Source: JAICYJ01 sp045806525 (GTDB lineage: Bacteria > Actinomycetota > Thermoleophilia > Gaiellales > JAICJC01). From it: 64,000 nt of DNA. A model generated the notes under the pieces. That model made no database searches. It saw only the letters and a program-made list of their open reading frames with translations, and was not told the origin of the DNA. Where the stretch lies: positions 1 through 64,000 of the forward strand of contig JBJMJD010000054.1 in NCBI GenBank assembly GCA_045806525.1, read 5' to 3'. The position numbers and the translations under genes are program-made. Shown here piece after piece: positions 32,764 to 41,705 of the stretch (its first letter is position 1; each line of letters opens with the position of its first letter).

Positions 32764-33822
32764 TTAGGCGGCGTCCTGCATGCCGCTCAGCTCCGGCAGC
32801 CTGGCCAGCTGCGTGAGCGCCTCCTGCTCGAGCTGGCGGACGCGCTCGCGCGTCAGCCCGACCTCGCGGCCCACGGCCTCCAGCAGCATCGGCTCACCGC
32901 CGCCGAGCCCGTAGCGAAGCTCGATGATGCGGCGCGTGCGCGGCGTCAGCCGTGCAAGGGCCCGCTCGAGCGTCTCGTTACGCATGCGCTCGCCGACGGT
33001 CTCCGTCACGTCCTCACCGGACGTGTCGGCGATCATGTCGCCCAGCTCCGTGTCGCCCTCGTCGCCGGTCGGCCGCTGCAGCGAGATCGTCTGCAGGCGG
33101 GTCTGATCGGCGTCGCGCACCTCGGCCACGCTCAGCTTGGCCTCCTTGGCGACCTCCTCCTCGCCGGGCTCACGGCCCAGCTTGGCCTCCAGCGTGCGAC
33201 GGGCGCGATCGATCTTGCGGATGCGATCGTGCACGTGCACCGGAACCCGGATCGTGCGGCTCTGGTTGGCGACCGCGCGCTGCACGGCCTGCCGGATCCA
33301 CCAAGTTGCGTAGGTTGAGAACTTGAGGTTGCGGCGCCACTCGAACTTCTCGACCGCGCGCACCAGCCCGATCGTGCCCTCCTGGATCAAATCCAGGAAG
33401 CCGACGCCGTGACCGCGGTACTTCTTGGCGATCGACACGACCAGCCGCAGGTTGGCCTCGACCATGCGGCGCTTGGCGGCCTCGTCCCCGGCCTCGATGC
33501 GCTGAGCGAGCACCTGCTCCTCGTGCTTGGTGAGCAGCGGCGTGCGGCCGATCTGCGCCAGGTACAGGTCAAGCCCATCGATGCTGGCGGGGGCGTACCA
33601 GGCAGGCGCGGCCTCCGCCGGCTCATCGGCGTCCGCTGCGTCGACCTCACGCACCGACACGACGTCGACCCCGAGCTCCGTGAGCTCAGCGCGAATCGCG
33701 TCCGTATCTTCATCTGTCAGGTCAAGCTCTGCCACGACAGCGGTCAGCTCATCCTCTGTGAGCTCCCCGGCGTCCTGTGCACGCTCGACCAACTGCCGCA
33801 GCTGCGGCTCCTGAGTCAACAT
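32764..33822 (-). CDS. rpoD: Primary RNA polymerase sigma factor (RpoD/SigA)
   Basis: A 352-residue group 1/2 sigma-70: region 1.2 (SIDGLDLYLAQIGRTPLLTK), region 2 with NLRLVVSIAKKYRGHGVGFL, DLIQEGTIGLVRAVEKF and KFSTYATWWIRQAVQRA, region 3, and region 4 ending LTRERVRQLEQEALTQLARL. The acidic N-terminal 60 residues stand in for a short region 1.1. ATG 33822 is chosen because GAAGGGG lies eight bases upstream; ATG 33843 is an alternative. The conserved region 2/4 sequences make a housekeeping role likely, though a close paralogue cannot be excluded. Confidence 0.92.
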   Translation of the reverse strand: MLTQEPQLRQLVERAQDAGELTEDELTAVVAELDLTDEDTDAIRAELTELGVDVVSVREVDAADADEPAEAAPAWYAPASIDGLDLYLAQIGRTPLLTKHEEQVLAQRIEAGDEAAKRRMVEANLRLVVSIAKKYRGHGVGFLDLIQEGTIGLVRAVEKFEWRRNLKFSTYATWWIRQAVQRAVANQSRTIRVPVHVHDRIRKIDRARRTLEAKLGREPGEEEVAKEAKLSVAEVRDADQTRLQTISLQRPTGDEGDTELGDMIADTSGEDVTETVGERMRNETLERALARLTPRTRRIIELRYGLGGGEPMLLEAVGREVGLTRERVRQLEQEALTQLARLPELSGMQDAA

Positions 33823-34016
33823 CCGTAGTACCCCTTCTTGCATTTGCACCCGAATCCGCGATCTTCCGCGGAGGTGCCGTTGTGAAATGTCCTGGTTGAA
33901 GGGCTTGGGCGTGCCGTTTTCCTCAGATTCGGCCCTGATGCGTGCCCTTCGCAATGGTTAACGGCGCTCCTGCTACCGTTATTCCCGGCTGCATCGTTTT
34001 ATATGCGGCCGGCATT

Positions 34017-34026
34017 AGAGCGCTCT
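34017..34026. promoter_or_regulatory. Palindrome AGAGCGCTCT in the rpoD/GNAT gap
   Basis: A perfect 10-bp palindrome flanked by ATT and TAAT in an AT-rich part of the 271-bp divergent gap between the sigma and GNAT starts. Possible operator; the rest of the gap shows no other clear signal apart from the GNAT -10 box. Confidence 0.3.
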
Positions 34027-34080
34027 TAATCAGCAGCAGCCCTCGATCGGGCGACAGTACGGCTCGGATGATCCGCCGAC

Positions 34081-34086
34081 TATCGT
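34081..34086 (+). promoter_or_regulatory. -10 box TATCGT of the GNAT gene
   Basis: TATCGT-N7-ATG 34094, leaderless geometry. Confidence 0.5.
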
Positions 34087-34093
34087 GGCAACG

Positions 34094-34612
34094 ATGCAGG
34101 TCGAGGCTGTCGATCCGTCTGAATACACGGCGCTTGGGGATCTCACCGTGCGCGCCTACCGGGCGCTGCCGGGGAACGCCCTTTCGCCCGAGTATGCAGC
34201 CCTGCTCGCCGACGTGGCGGGGCGCGCCCGTGCCGCGGAGGTTCTGGTCGTGCGCGAGGCAGACGGGTCCCTGCTCGGGGGCGTGACGTACGTGGCCGAC
34301 GAGGGCAATCCCTACGCCGAGTTCGCGGGCGCGGACGCGGCGGCGTTTCGCATGCTTGCCGTCGATCCGGCGGCACAGGGCCGCGGCGTCGGCAAGGCGA
34401 TGGTGCAGGCCTGCATCGATCGCGCGCGTCGCGACGGCAAGCGCCGGCTGACGCTGATGACCACCGGCTCGATGGACGCCGCCCACCACCTGTACGGGCA
34501 CCTGGGGTTCCGTCGCACTCCCGAGTCGGACATGATCGTCGAGAGCGGGCTGCGGCTGATGGCGTATGAGCTTAACCTGGAGGAGGTGGTGGATGGCGAC
34601 GGTGGTGAGTGA
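34094..34612 (+). CDS. GNAT-family N-acetyltransferase
   Basis: A 172-residue acetyltransferase with the acetyl-CoA loop MLAVDPAAQGRGVGKAMV (R/Q-x-x-G-x-G/A form) and a C-terminal LYGHLGFRRTPESD. The substrate is not predictable. ATG 34094 is preferred over GTG 34085 because the TATCGT box lies seven bases before it. The stop overlaps the start of the downstream hydrolase by 20 bp, so both are probably expressed together. Confidence 0.85.
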   Translation: MQVEAVDPSEYTALGDLTVRAYRALPGNALSPEYAALLADVAGRARAAEVLVVREADGSLLGGVTYVADEGNPYAEFAGADAAAFRMLAVDPAAQGRGVGKAMVQACIDRARRDGKRRLTLMTTGSMDAAHHLYGHLGFRRTPESDMIVESGLRLMAYELNLEEVVDGDGGE

Positions 34613-36614
34613 GTTCCCGCGCCCGGTGCGCGTGGTCGAGAACACGTGGATCACGCTGTCGGACGGGACCCGTCTGGCTGCCAAGATCTGGCTGCCCGAG
34701 GACGCAGAGGACGACCCGGTGCCCGGGGTGCTCGAGTTTCTGCCCTACCGCAAGCGCGACGGCACCGCTGCGCGGGACCAGCTGCTGTACCCGTACCTGG
34801 CCGGCCACGGCTATGCCGGGGTGCGCGTCGACCTGCGCGGCCACGGCGACTCCGAGGGCGTCCCCGAAGACGAGTACACCCCCCAGGAGCAGGCCGATGG
34901 GGCGGAGGTGATCGCCTGGATCGCCGACCAGCCGTGGTGCACCGGTGCGGTCGGGATGCATGGCATCTCCTGGGGTGGGTTCAACAGCCTCCAGATCGCC
35001 GCCCTGCGTCCGCCTGCGCTGCGGGCGATCATCACGCTCTGCTCGACCGACGACCGCTACACCGACGACGTGCACTACAAGGGCGGCTTGGTGCTGGGTC
35101 TGGACATGCTGCACTGGGGCACCTACATGCTTTTGGCGAACGCCGAGCCGCCCGATCCCGAGATGGTCGGCGCCGATCGCTGGCGCGACCTGTGGCTGGG
35201 CCGGATCGACGGATCTCAGCCGCTGGCCGAGATCTGGCTGGAGCACCAGCGCCGCGATGCCTACTGGAAGCAGGGCTCGGTGATCGAGGATCACTCGGCG
35301 ATCACCGCCGCGGTCTACGCAGTCGGCGGCTGGCAGGACGGCTACACGAATGCCGTCCCGCGCCTGCTCGAGGGCCTCAGCTGTCCGCGCAAGGGGCTGA
35401 TCGGACCGTGGGGCCACGCCTGGCCGCAGAACGCCACGCCGCTGCCGGCGATCGGCTTCCTGCAGGAATGCCTGCGCTGGTGGGACCACTGGCTGAAGGG
35501 GATCGACAACGGCATCATGCAGGAGCCGATGCTGCGCGCCTTTGTGCAGGACTCGGTGCGACCGGCACCCACGCATCACGAGCGGCCGGGGCGGTTCGTG
35601 AGCGCCGACGGCTGGCCGCCGCCGGCTTCGGTGCTCGACCTCCACATGGGAGATCGCGCGCTGCTGGACGAGCCCGGGCCCGAGGCGGAGTTTCAGATCC
35701 TGGGGCGCCAGACCTGCGGGCTGGACGGCGGTGCCTGGTGCGGCGAGGGTGCGACGGCCGACGACCCCGACGACCAGCGCGCCGAGGACGGCATGTCGTT
35801 GACGTTCGACTCGGCCCCGCTGGAACGCGACCTGCATGTGCTGGGCTTCCCACAGGTGCGGCTGACGCTCTCGTCCGACCGGCCGCTGGCGATGGTCTGC
35901 GTTCGCCTTTGTGAGGTGTTCCCGGACGGCGCGTCCAAGCTGGTCACCCGGCAGATCCTGAACCTCTGTCACCGTGAATCGAGCGAGCAGCCATCGCCGC
36001 TGGTCCCGGGGCAGGCCGAGCAGGTCGCCGTCGAGCTGGACGCGGTCGGGCACGTGCTGGCGGCCGGAAACCGCGTGCGGCTCGCGATCTCGCCCACCTA
36101 CTGGCCATGGGCGTGGCCCTCGCCCGAGCCGGTCACGCTGACGGTGGTCGCCGGCCCCGGACCGCTGGTCGAGCTACCGGAGATCGACGCCGGCGCTGGA
36201 GACAGCGGCACACCGTTCGGCCCGCCGCAGATCTCGGAGGCGCTGCCGATGGAGACGCTGGCAGAGGGGCAGACCGGGCGCACGATCGAGCGGAACGTCC
36301 AGACCGGCCGCACCGACATGCGCTTCCTGTGGGATTCGGGCGGGCACGGCGTCTATCCGCACGGGATGCGTGAGCTGGCCGAGAACGAGGCCGTGTACTC
36401 GATCACCGAGGGCGATCCGCTGTCGGCCGAGGTGGCCTGCTATCAGGCGATCGAGTACCAGCGCGGTGACCATCACGTGCGCGTCGAGGCGCGCGGGCGC
36501 ATGACCTGCGATCGCGACAGCTTCCTGCTGGAGCACTGGCTCGTCGCCACCGAGGCCGGCCGCAAGGTGCGCGAACGCACCTGGTCGAAGCGGATCCCCC
36601 GCGACCTCGTGTGA
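34593..36614 (+). CDS. CocE/NonD-family alpha/beta hydrolase
   Basis: A 673-residue protein of the X-Pro dipeptidyl-peptidase/cocaine-esterase type: alpha/beta hydrolase domain with nucleophile S126 (GMHGISWGGF), D249 (VGGWQDGYTN) and H275 (GPWGHAWPQN), followed by the jelly-roll C-terminal domain (about 370-530) with LTLSSDRPLAMVCVRL. Family members hydrolyse acyl esters or amides such as cephalosporin or glutaryl groups. The last 120 residues extend past the usual domain. ATG 34593 has GGAGGAGGT five bases upstream. No signal peptide, so cytoplasmic. Confidence 0.9.
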   Translation: MATVVSEFPRPVRVVENTWITLSDGTRLAAKIWLPEDAEDDPVPGVLEFLPYRKRDGTAARDQLLYPYLAGHGYAGVRVDLRGHGDSEGVPEDEYTPQEQADGAEVIAWIADQPWCTGAVGMHGISWGGFNSLQIAALRPPALRAIITLCSTDDRYTDDVHYKGGLVLGLDMLHWGTYMLLANAEPPDPEMVGADRWRDLWLGRIDGSQPLAEIWLEHQRRDAYWKQGSVIEDHSAITAAVYAVGGWQDGYTNAVPRLLEGLSCPRKGLIGPWGHAWPQNATPLPAIGFLQECLRWWDHWLKGIDNGIMQEPMLRAFVQDSVRPAPTHHERPGRFVSADGWPPPASVLDLHMGDRALLDEPGPEAEFQILGRQTCGLDGGAWCGEGATADDPDDQRAEDGMSLTFDSAPLERDLHVLGFPQVRLTLSSDRPLAMVCVRLCEVFPDGASKLVTRQILNLCHRESSEQPSPLVPGQAEQVAVELDAVGHVLAAGNRVRLAISPTYWPWAWPSPEPVTLTVVAGPGPLVELPEIDAGAGDSGTPFGPPQISEALPMETLAEGQTGRTIERNVQTGRTDMRFLWDSGGHGVYPHGMRELAENEAVYSITEGDPLSAEVACYQAIEYQRGDHHVRVEARGRMTCDRDSFLLEHWLVATEAGRKVRERTWSKRIPRDLV

Positions 36615-36631
36615 CGAGCAGGCGCTAGCCC

Positions 36632-37147
36632 GTGGCACTTGCACTCGAGATGGGGCTGGATCCGGAGGGCGACCGCGCGATCCGGGACCTCTGGTCGCGG
36701 CTCGAGCAGCTGGGCGTAGCCTCGCTGAAGGGCCACGTGCCGAGCATCCGCCCGCACCTGTCGCTGGTCGTCACCGACGACGCCGACGGCCTCCGTGAGC
36801 ACGCTCCCGGCCTTGCGCTGCGCGGTCAGGAGACCGACATCGAGATGGCCGCGGTGTCGCTGTTCTCGGCAGATCCGCCGCTACTGGTGTTGGCCGTCGC
36901 CCCAGCCCCCGAGCTGGTCGCCCTGCATGCACGCGTCAGCACGGCACTGGCCACGGCGGGAGTCGACGTCTGGCCGCACTACCGGCCGGGGACCTGGCTT
37001 CCTCACTGCACGCTCTCGACGGGCGTGCCGGCCGCGATGCTCGCCGATGCATTGGCCGCCTGCCTGGCCCTCCCGTTGCCGGTGCGCGCCCGTCTCCGCG
37101 CCGCCGCTCTCACCGACTCCCTCACCGGAGCCACCACGCCCCTGTGA
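36632..37147 (+). CDS. 2H phosphoesterase / 2'-5' RNA ligase-like protein
   Basis: A 171-residue protein with the two His motifs of the 2H superfamily: RPHLSLVV (about residues 41-48) and LPHCTLS (about 123-129), the second in the canonical HxT form. Enzymes of this fold open cyclic phosphodiesters or join 2'-5' RNA ends. Role unknown. It starts with GTG 17 bp after the hydrolase and overlaps the MFS gene by four bases. Confidence 0.8.
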   Translation: MALALEMGLDPEGDRAIRDLWSRLEQLGVASLKGHVPSIRPHLSLVVTDDADGLREHAPGLALRGQETDIEMAAVSLFSADPPLLVLAVAPAPELVALHARVSTALATAGVDVWPHYRPGTWLPHCTLSTGVPAAMLADALAACLALPLPVRARLRAAALTDSLTGATTPL

Positions 37148-38313
37148 CGCGGCTGACCGCCTACGTCTCGGCCCTGGTCGCGCTCGACCTGGCACTGTTC
37201 TCGGCGATCGTGCCGCTGCTCCCGCAGCTATCCGACCAGCTCGACCTGACCAAGGTGCATTCGGGCCTGCTGCTTGGCGCCTACAGCGGAGCGGTGCTGG
37301 TCACGGCGGTGCCGCTCGGCCACCTGGCCGACCGTGTGGGCATGCGCAACGTGAACGTGGCGGGCTCGCTGCTGATGTCTGCGGCCACTGCCGCGTTCGC
37401 GGTGGGAAGCTCATTCGACGTGCTGTTCGCCGCCCGCGTCGCCCAGGGCGTCGCATCGGCAGTGGCGTGGAGCGCGGGCCTGGCCTGGCTTGCCGCTCGC
37501 ACTCCAGAGCATCGACGCGGGGCCGGCATCTCGATCGCGAACGCCTCGGCCACCGGCGGCATGATCGCGGGGCCGGTGCTGGGCGGCGTCGTGGCCGGCG
37601 CCATCGGCACCCGCAGCACCTTCCTGGCGCTGTCGGCGTGCTCGCTGCTGCTGGCCGTGTGGGGCGCGTTCGAGCCGGATGCGCGTGCGCCGGCCGAGCG
37701 CGAGTCGAGCTTCCTTCCCGCGCTGCGGGCGGCCGCGGCCGAGCGGCTGATCGCCGTCAGCTTCATCCTGATCCTGCTGGTGGCCGTGATCGGCGGGACG
37801 CTGCAGGTGCTGATGCCTCTGCACCTCGGCGCCGAGGGCGTCACCCAGTCCGCGCTGGGGTTCCTGTACGCAGGTGGTGCCGCGCTCGGCGCGGTCACGA
37901 TCACCACCACCGGGCGCCTGGGCGACCGCGTCGGCCGGCTGCCGCTGGCCCGTGCCGCCTGCCTGGCGACGGGCGGCGCCGTGGCGGTGCTGCTGCTGCC
38001 GCTGGGCACCGATCAGTTCGCGTTCATGCTGGTGGCGATCATCCCGATCCAGTCGGTGCTGTACGGGGTCGGCTACCCGCTGGGCGCCGACGGAGCCGAC
38101 CGGGCAGGGCTCGGCCACGGGCTGGTGCTGGGGCTGATCAACGTGATCTGGGGCGCCGGCGCGGTGGCCGGGCCGGTGCTGGGCGCGGCCGTCGCGACCC
38201 ACGCCGGCGACCGCACCGCCTACGCGCTGCTGGTGGTGCTCAGCTTCGGCGCTGCGGCGGCCGTCGGCCAGGTGGCGCGCAGCATGCGGGCCGCCGAGCC
38301 AACGATCCCCTAA
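37144..38313 (+). CDS. Major facilitator superfamily transporter
   Basis: A 389-residue membrane protein with about twelve hydrophobic helices and the loop 2-3 motif GHLADRVGMRN (MFS motif A), repeated in the second half as TGRLGDRVGRLP. It is drug/sugar-efflux like; the substrate is unknown. The GTG start overlaps the preceding gene (GTGA), suggesting a transcript GNAT-hydrolase-2H-MFS. The end overlaps the convergent HbpS-like gene by four bases. Confidence 0.88.
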   Translation: MTRLTAYVSALVALDLALFSAIVPLLPQLSDQLDLTKVHSGLLLGAYSGAVLVTAVPLGHLADRVGMRNVNVAGSLLMSAATAAFAVGSSFDVLFAARVAQGVASAVAWSAGLAWLAARTPEHRRGAGISIANASATGGMIAGPVLGGVVAGAIGTRSTFLALSACSLLLAVWGAFEPDARAPAERESSFLPALRAAAAERLIAVSFILILLVAVIGGTLQVLMPLHLGAEGVTQSALGFLYAGGAALGAVTITTTGRLGDRVGRLPLARAACLATGGAVAVLLLPLGTDQFAFMLVAIIPIQSVLYGVGYPLGADGADRAGLGHGLVLGLINVIWGAGAVAGPVLGAAVATHAGDRTAYALLVVLSFGAAAAVGQVARSMRAAEPTIP

Positions 38314-38744
38314 GCCTCAACCTCGTAGCCGGCCGCCTTCGCAGCCGCGCCCACACAGGCCTCGTCCTGCTCGGCCGTGCCGCCGCTCGCGCCGATGCCG
38401 CCCACGAGCTGCCCGTCGCGGTACAGCGGCAGCCCACCCGCGTAGACGACCACCCGGGGATTGGTGCTCGGGTAGCTCCAGTCCGCGCCTCCCGGCTGCG
38501 TCGACTCCATGAACTCGCCGGTGCGCATGCCCCACAGCACGGCGGTGTAGGCCTTGCCGGCCGCCAGAGCGGGCGCCCCCAGAGGCGTGCCGTCCATGCG
38601 CTGGCTGGCGATCAGATGGCCGCCCGAGTCGACCACCGCCGCGGCCAGCGCCAGGCCTTCTGCGGCGGCCGCCTCGCGCACGCCTGCCAGCATGGCGAGG
38701 GCGCTGTCGAGCGTCGGGCTGTGTGACGGGATCAGGTCGGCCAT
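38310..38744 (-). CDS. GlcG/HbpS-family protein
   Basis: A 144-residue single-domain protein of the GlcG/HbpS (formerly DUF336) family: AAVVDSGGHLIASQRMDGTP, AAGKAYTAVLWGMRT and GGLPLYRDGQLVGGIGASGG. HbpS in Streptomyces binds haem and senses redox stress; others sit with glycolate or diol genes. No signal peptide here. It lies ten bases after potC but has its own TAGAAT box seven bases before the ATG, overlapping the potC stop. Confidence 0.85.
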   Translation of the reverse strand: MADLIPSHSPTLDSALAMLAGVREAAAAEGLALAAAVVDSGGHLIASQRMDGTPLGAPALAAGKAYTAVLWGMRTGEFMESTQPGGADWSYPSTNPRVVVYAGGLPLYRDGQLVGGIGASGGTAEQDEACVGAAAKAAGYEVEA

Positions 38745-38751
38745 CGCGTCG

Positions 38752-38757
38752 ATTCTA
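38752..38757 (-). promoter_or_regulatory. -10 box TAGAAT of the HbpS-like gene
   Basis: TAGAAT-N7-ATG on the minus strand. It overlaps the potC stop codon, so the gene can be transcribed apart from the transporter. Confidence 0.55.
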
Positions 38758-39564
38758 CGCTGATGCCAATCGCCTGTCGGCCCACCGCCGGCCGATCTCG
38801 GCCGAGAGCACCAGCACCATCGACAGCGCCACCACGATGGCGCCGATCGCGATCACCTGCGGCTCGAGCGACGGCGTGCGCGTCCCCGAGTACAGAAACA
38901 CCGGGTAGGTGGGGGAGCCGGGAGGCGCGATGAACGACGCGATCGCGAACTCGTCGAACGAGATCGTGAAGGCGATGATCACGCTCGCCACCAGCGCCGG
39001 GGCCAGCAGCGGCAGCGTCACCAGCGTGAAGGCCTTGGTCGGGTTCGCTCCCAGGTCGCGGGCCGCCTCGACGATCGACGGGTCGAGCGTGCGCAGCCGC
39101 GGCAGCACCACCAGCAGCGAGTAGGGCAGCGAGATCGCGATGTGGCCGACCAGCACCGCGCCCAGCGACGCCTGGTAGCCGAGCTGGTGCAGCACGATCA
39201 CCATGCCGATCGCGAGCACGATGTAGGGCACGACCAGCGGCAGCAGCAGCAGGGTCGTCCACAGCGGCCGCAGGAACAGCCGCCGGCGTGCCAGCGCCAC
39301 CGCCGCCATGGTGCCGAGGGCCGTCGCCGCCAGGCCGTCCAGGAGGCCGATCATGGCGCTGCGCCGAAGCGCCGACGTGAGGTCGGAGTTGGCAAAGGCG
39401 GTGTGAAACCACTTGGTGGTGAAGCCGGCCCACGGCAGCGCCTGGATGTAGCTGTCCTCGAACGCGAAGACCACCAGCACGACCAGGGGCGCGTAGAGGA
39501 ACAGCACCAGCAGGGTGAAGTAGCTGGTGAATCCGATCCTCCCGAGCCGGCCGACGACGGTCAT
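38755..39564 (-). CDS. potC: ABC transporter permease, PotC-like
   Basis: A 269-residue permease with six transmembrane helices and the EAA loop VEAARDLGANPTKAFTLVTL that contacts the ATPase. Sequence style matches PotC of spermidine/putrescine importers. ATG 39564 overlaps the potB stop by four bases and gives the normal N-terminus; a longer frame exists but runs into potB. No ATPase (PotA) is in the operon. Confidence 0.88.
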   Translation of the reverse strand: MTVVGRLGRIGFTSYFTLLVLFLYAPLVVLVVFAFEDSYIQALPWAGFTTKWFHTAFANSDLTSALRRSAMIGLLDGLAATALGTMAAVALARRRLFLRPLWTTLLLLPLVVPYIVLAIGMVIVLHQLGYQASLGAVLVGHIAISLPYSLLVVLPRLRTLDPSIVEAARDLGANPTKAFTLVTLPLLAPALVASVIIAFTISFDEFAIASFIAPPGSPTYPVFLYSGTRTPSLEPQVIAIGAIVVALSMVLVLSAEIGRRWADRRLASA

Positions 39565-40466
39565 GTGGCGGCGTCCTCGAGGTCGGTGCTGAGGTAGCGC
39601 CCGAATAGCAGCAGCAGCACCAGCACGATCGCCACCAGCCACAGCGCCAGCACCGCGCCGTAGTTCCAGTTGGGGGTGTCCGTGAAGAACGACTGGATGG
39701 AGTTGCCGAACATGAAGCTGCTGGGTCCGCCCACCAGGAGCGGCGTGATGAACTCACCCGTGGTCGGGATCAGCACGAACAGGAAGCCAGCGATCACACC
39801 CGGGATGCTGAGCGGAAAGGTGACGCGCAGGAATGCGGTCAGACGGGACGCGCCGAGGTCCTGGGCGGCCTCGATCAGCGAGCGATCCATGGTGTCCATC
39901 ACCACGAACATGGGCACCGCCACGAACGGCACCCACGAGTAGAACAGCACCAGGCCCACCGAGAACCTGGAGTAGATCAGCCAGGGAATGCCGTCTCCGT
40001 GCGGCCGCAGGCCGAGCTCCCACAGCAGCGAGTTGAAGACGCCGTGGTTGTTCAGGATCACCTGCCAGGCGATCACGCGCAGCAGGTAGCTGGTGAAGAA
40101 CGGCGCCAGTAACACCATCAGCAGTGCGTAGCGGCGCTTGCCGGCGACGAAGGCGAGGAAATACGCCAGCGGGTAGGCGGCCACGACGGTGATCACCGAA
40201 ACCACCAGCGTGATCGTCATCGAGATCTTGAAGCGATCCCAGAACGGGTTGGAGCCGGGCGGCAGGAAGTCCTTCCAGTTCGCCGTCGAGAAGGCCGTGG
40301 GGACGCCCAGCAGGTTGGTCTTGAGGTTGACGCTGTAGAGCCCGATCAACACGATCGGCGCGACCAGCACCGCGAGCACCCACACCGCCGGCGGCAATAT
40401 CAGCAGGCCGGAGCCCGGCCGCAGACGCGACGCCGAACTACGGGCACGCGACCCGACGGCGCTCAT
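39561..40466 (-). CDS. potB: ABC transporter permease, PotB-like
   Basis: A 301-residue permease with six transmembrane helices, a short polar N-terminus and the EAA loop EAAQDLGASRLTAFLRVTFP. It pairs with PotC to form the channel. It begins 27 bp after potD. The long extracellular loop after helix 1 is normal for PotB. Confidence 0.88.
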   Translation of the reverse strand: MSAVGSRARSSASRLRPGSGLLILPPAVWVLAVLVAPIVLIGLYSVNLKTNLLGVPTAFSTANWKDFLPPGSNPFWDRFKISMTITLVVSVITVVAAYPLAYFLAFVAGKRRYALLMVLLAPFFTSYLLRVIAWQVILNNHGVFNSLLWELGLRPHGDGIPWLIYSRFSVGLVLFYSWVPFVAVPMFVVMDTMDRSLIEAAQDLGASRLTAFLRVTFPLSIPGVIAGFLFVLIPTTGEFITPLLVGGPSSFMFGNSIQSFFTDTPNWNYGAVLALWLVAIVLVLLLLFGRYLSTDLEDAAT

Positions 40467-40493
40467 GCCCTGATCAGCTGGAAGCCATGGTCA

Positions 40494-41651
40494 CTATGCA
40501 GCTGTGACCTTCTCCCACGCGGTCTGCACCGCGATCTCGTTCGGCTCCCAGCTCTGCAGGTGCACCTTGCTGGTGTCCGACAGCACGTTGGGGTTCCCGA
40601 TGTCGAGCGACTTTGCCAGCTCCTGGTCGGTGATCTCGCTGGGCTTGATGGTGGCATCCGAGCTGCCGTAGTAGAAGTTGTTGGTCAGCGAGAGACTTGC
40701 CTGGTGGTTGATGAAGGACTCCACGTACTTGTGCGCGTGGTAGTAGTTGGCCGTGTCCTTACCGAGCATGAACCCGCAATACCAGCCCAGCCGGCCCTGC
40801 GTGGGCTGCATGAAGTTCATGGCGATCGGCGGCTTGTGCTCGCGCGCGTACACCCACTGGTCCTGCCAGCTGTAGGCGATCCAGATGTCGCCGTTGGTGA
40901 GCGCCGGCTGCAGGTTCGTGTACTCGCTGACCCACAGGAACTTGTTCAGGGGCTTCTGGTCGATCAGCGACTGCGTGGCCTGGTCGAGCTGGTCGCTCGA
41001 GAGGTTGTCCATCTGCGGGAAGCCGAGCTTCAGCGCGGCGATCTCGAAGTTGGTGGTGGCGCCGTTCCACATCGAGATGCGGCCCTTGTACTTCGGGTTC
41101 CAGAACAGCTCCCAGCCGGTCGCGTCGGCCGGGTCGACCATGTCCTCGCGGTAGATGACGCTGCCGTAGCCCCAGTCCCACGGGATCGCGTACTGCTGGC
41201 CGTTGAACTGGCCGCCCTTGACCAGCGCCGGGTTGAGGTTGGCGAAGCTGGGCAGCAGGCTGGTGTCCCAGGGCTGTACGAAGCCGCCGTCGACATAGTC
41301 CTTGAAGTTCTCGGCGCAGGGGTGCAGCACGTCGAACTTGGAGCCGGTGCGCACCTTGCCGATCGCCTGGCTGTCGTTGGTGATCAGGCTGTAGGCGAGG
41401 CCGTTCGCGCCGAACTCGTCGGTGTAGTCCTTGCCGAACTTGATGCCCTTGGTGGTCTGAGCCTTGGTGCCGGCCGCCTGGTAGCCGTCCCACTCGAGGA
41501 TCGACATGTTCCCGGGCTCCTGGCCGATCTTCGGGCGTGACGTGCTTGCCGACGACCCGCCTGAGCTGGAGGAGCCACAGCCGGAGAGAATGACCCCGGC
41601 GCCGAGGCTGGCCGTACCTGCAAGAAACCCGCGTCGATCCATCGACCGCAT
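40494..41651 (-). CDS. potD: Polyamine-type substrate-binding protein (PotD-like), Tat lipoprotein
   Basis: A 385-residue exported binding protein. The N-terminus MRSMDRRGFLAGTASLGAG has a twin-arginine RRxFL and then a lipobox LSGC, so it should be exported folded and lipid-anchored. The mature part has the type 2 periplasmic-binding layout (FDVLHPCAENFKDYVDGGFV, WDWGYGSVIYREDMV, IWIAYSWQDQWVYA). Substrate may be a polyamine, or another small cation. ATG 41651 follows GGAGGG at 5-nt spacing. It is divergent from a small lipoprotein gene with 54 bp between starts. Confidence 0.88.
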   Translation of the reverse strand: MRSMDRRGFLAGTASLGAGVILSGCGSSSSGGSSASTSRPKIGQEPGNMSILEWDGYQAAGTKAQTTKGIKFGKDYTDEFGANGLAYSLITNDSQAIGKVRTGSKFDVLHPCAENFKDYVDGGFVQPWDTSLLPSFANLNPALVKGGQFNGQQYAIPWDWGYGSVIYREDMVDPADATGWELFWNPKYKGRISMWNGATTNFEIAALKLGFPQMDNLSSDQLDQATQSLIDQKPLNKFLWVSEYTNLQPALTNGDIWIAYSWQDQWVYAREHKPPIAMNFMQPTQGRLGWYCGFMLGKDTANYYHAHKYVESFINHQASLSLTNNFYYGSSDATIKPSEITDQELAKSLDIGNPNVLSDTSKVHLQSWEPNEIAVQTAWEKVTAA

Positions 41652-41692
41652 GAGAACCCTCCGTTCGGTGTCCAGGTGCGCGAATATACCGG

Positions 41693-41698
41693 TACGGT
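41693..41698 (+). promoter_or_regulatory. -10 box TACGGT of the lipoprotein gene
   Basis: TACGGT-N7-ATG 41706, leaderless geometry. Confidence 0.45.
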
Positions 41699-41705
41699 GA
41701 AAGTG

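Noticed and set aside
34014..34030. ATTAGAGCGCTCTTAAT resembling part of a CIRCE (HrcA) operator
   Set aside because: The 9-bp spacer and TTAGCACTC arms of CIRCE are missing; kept only as a weak palindrome.
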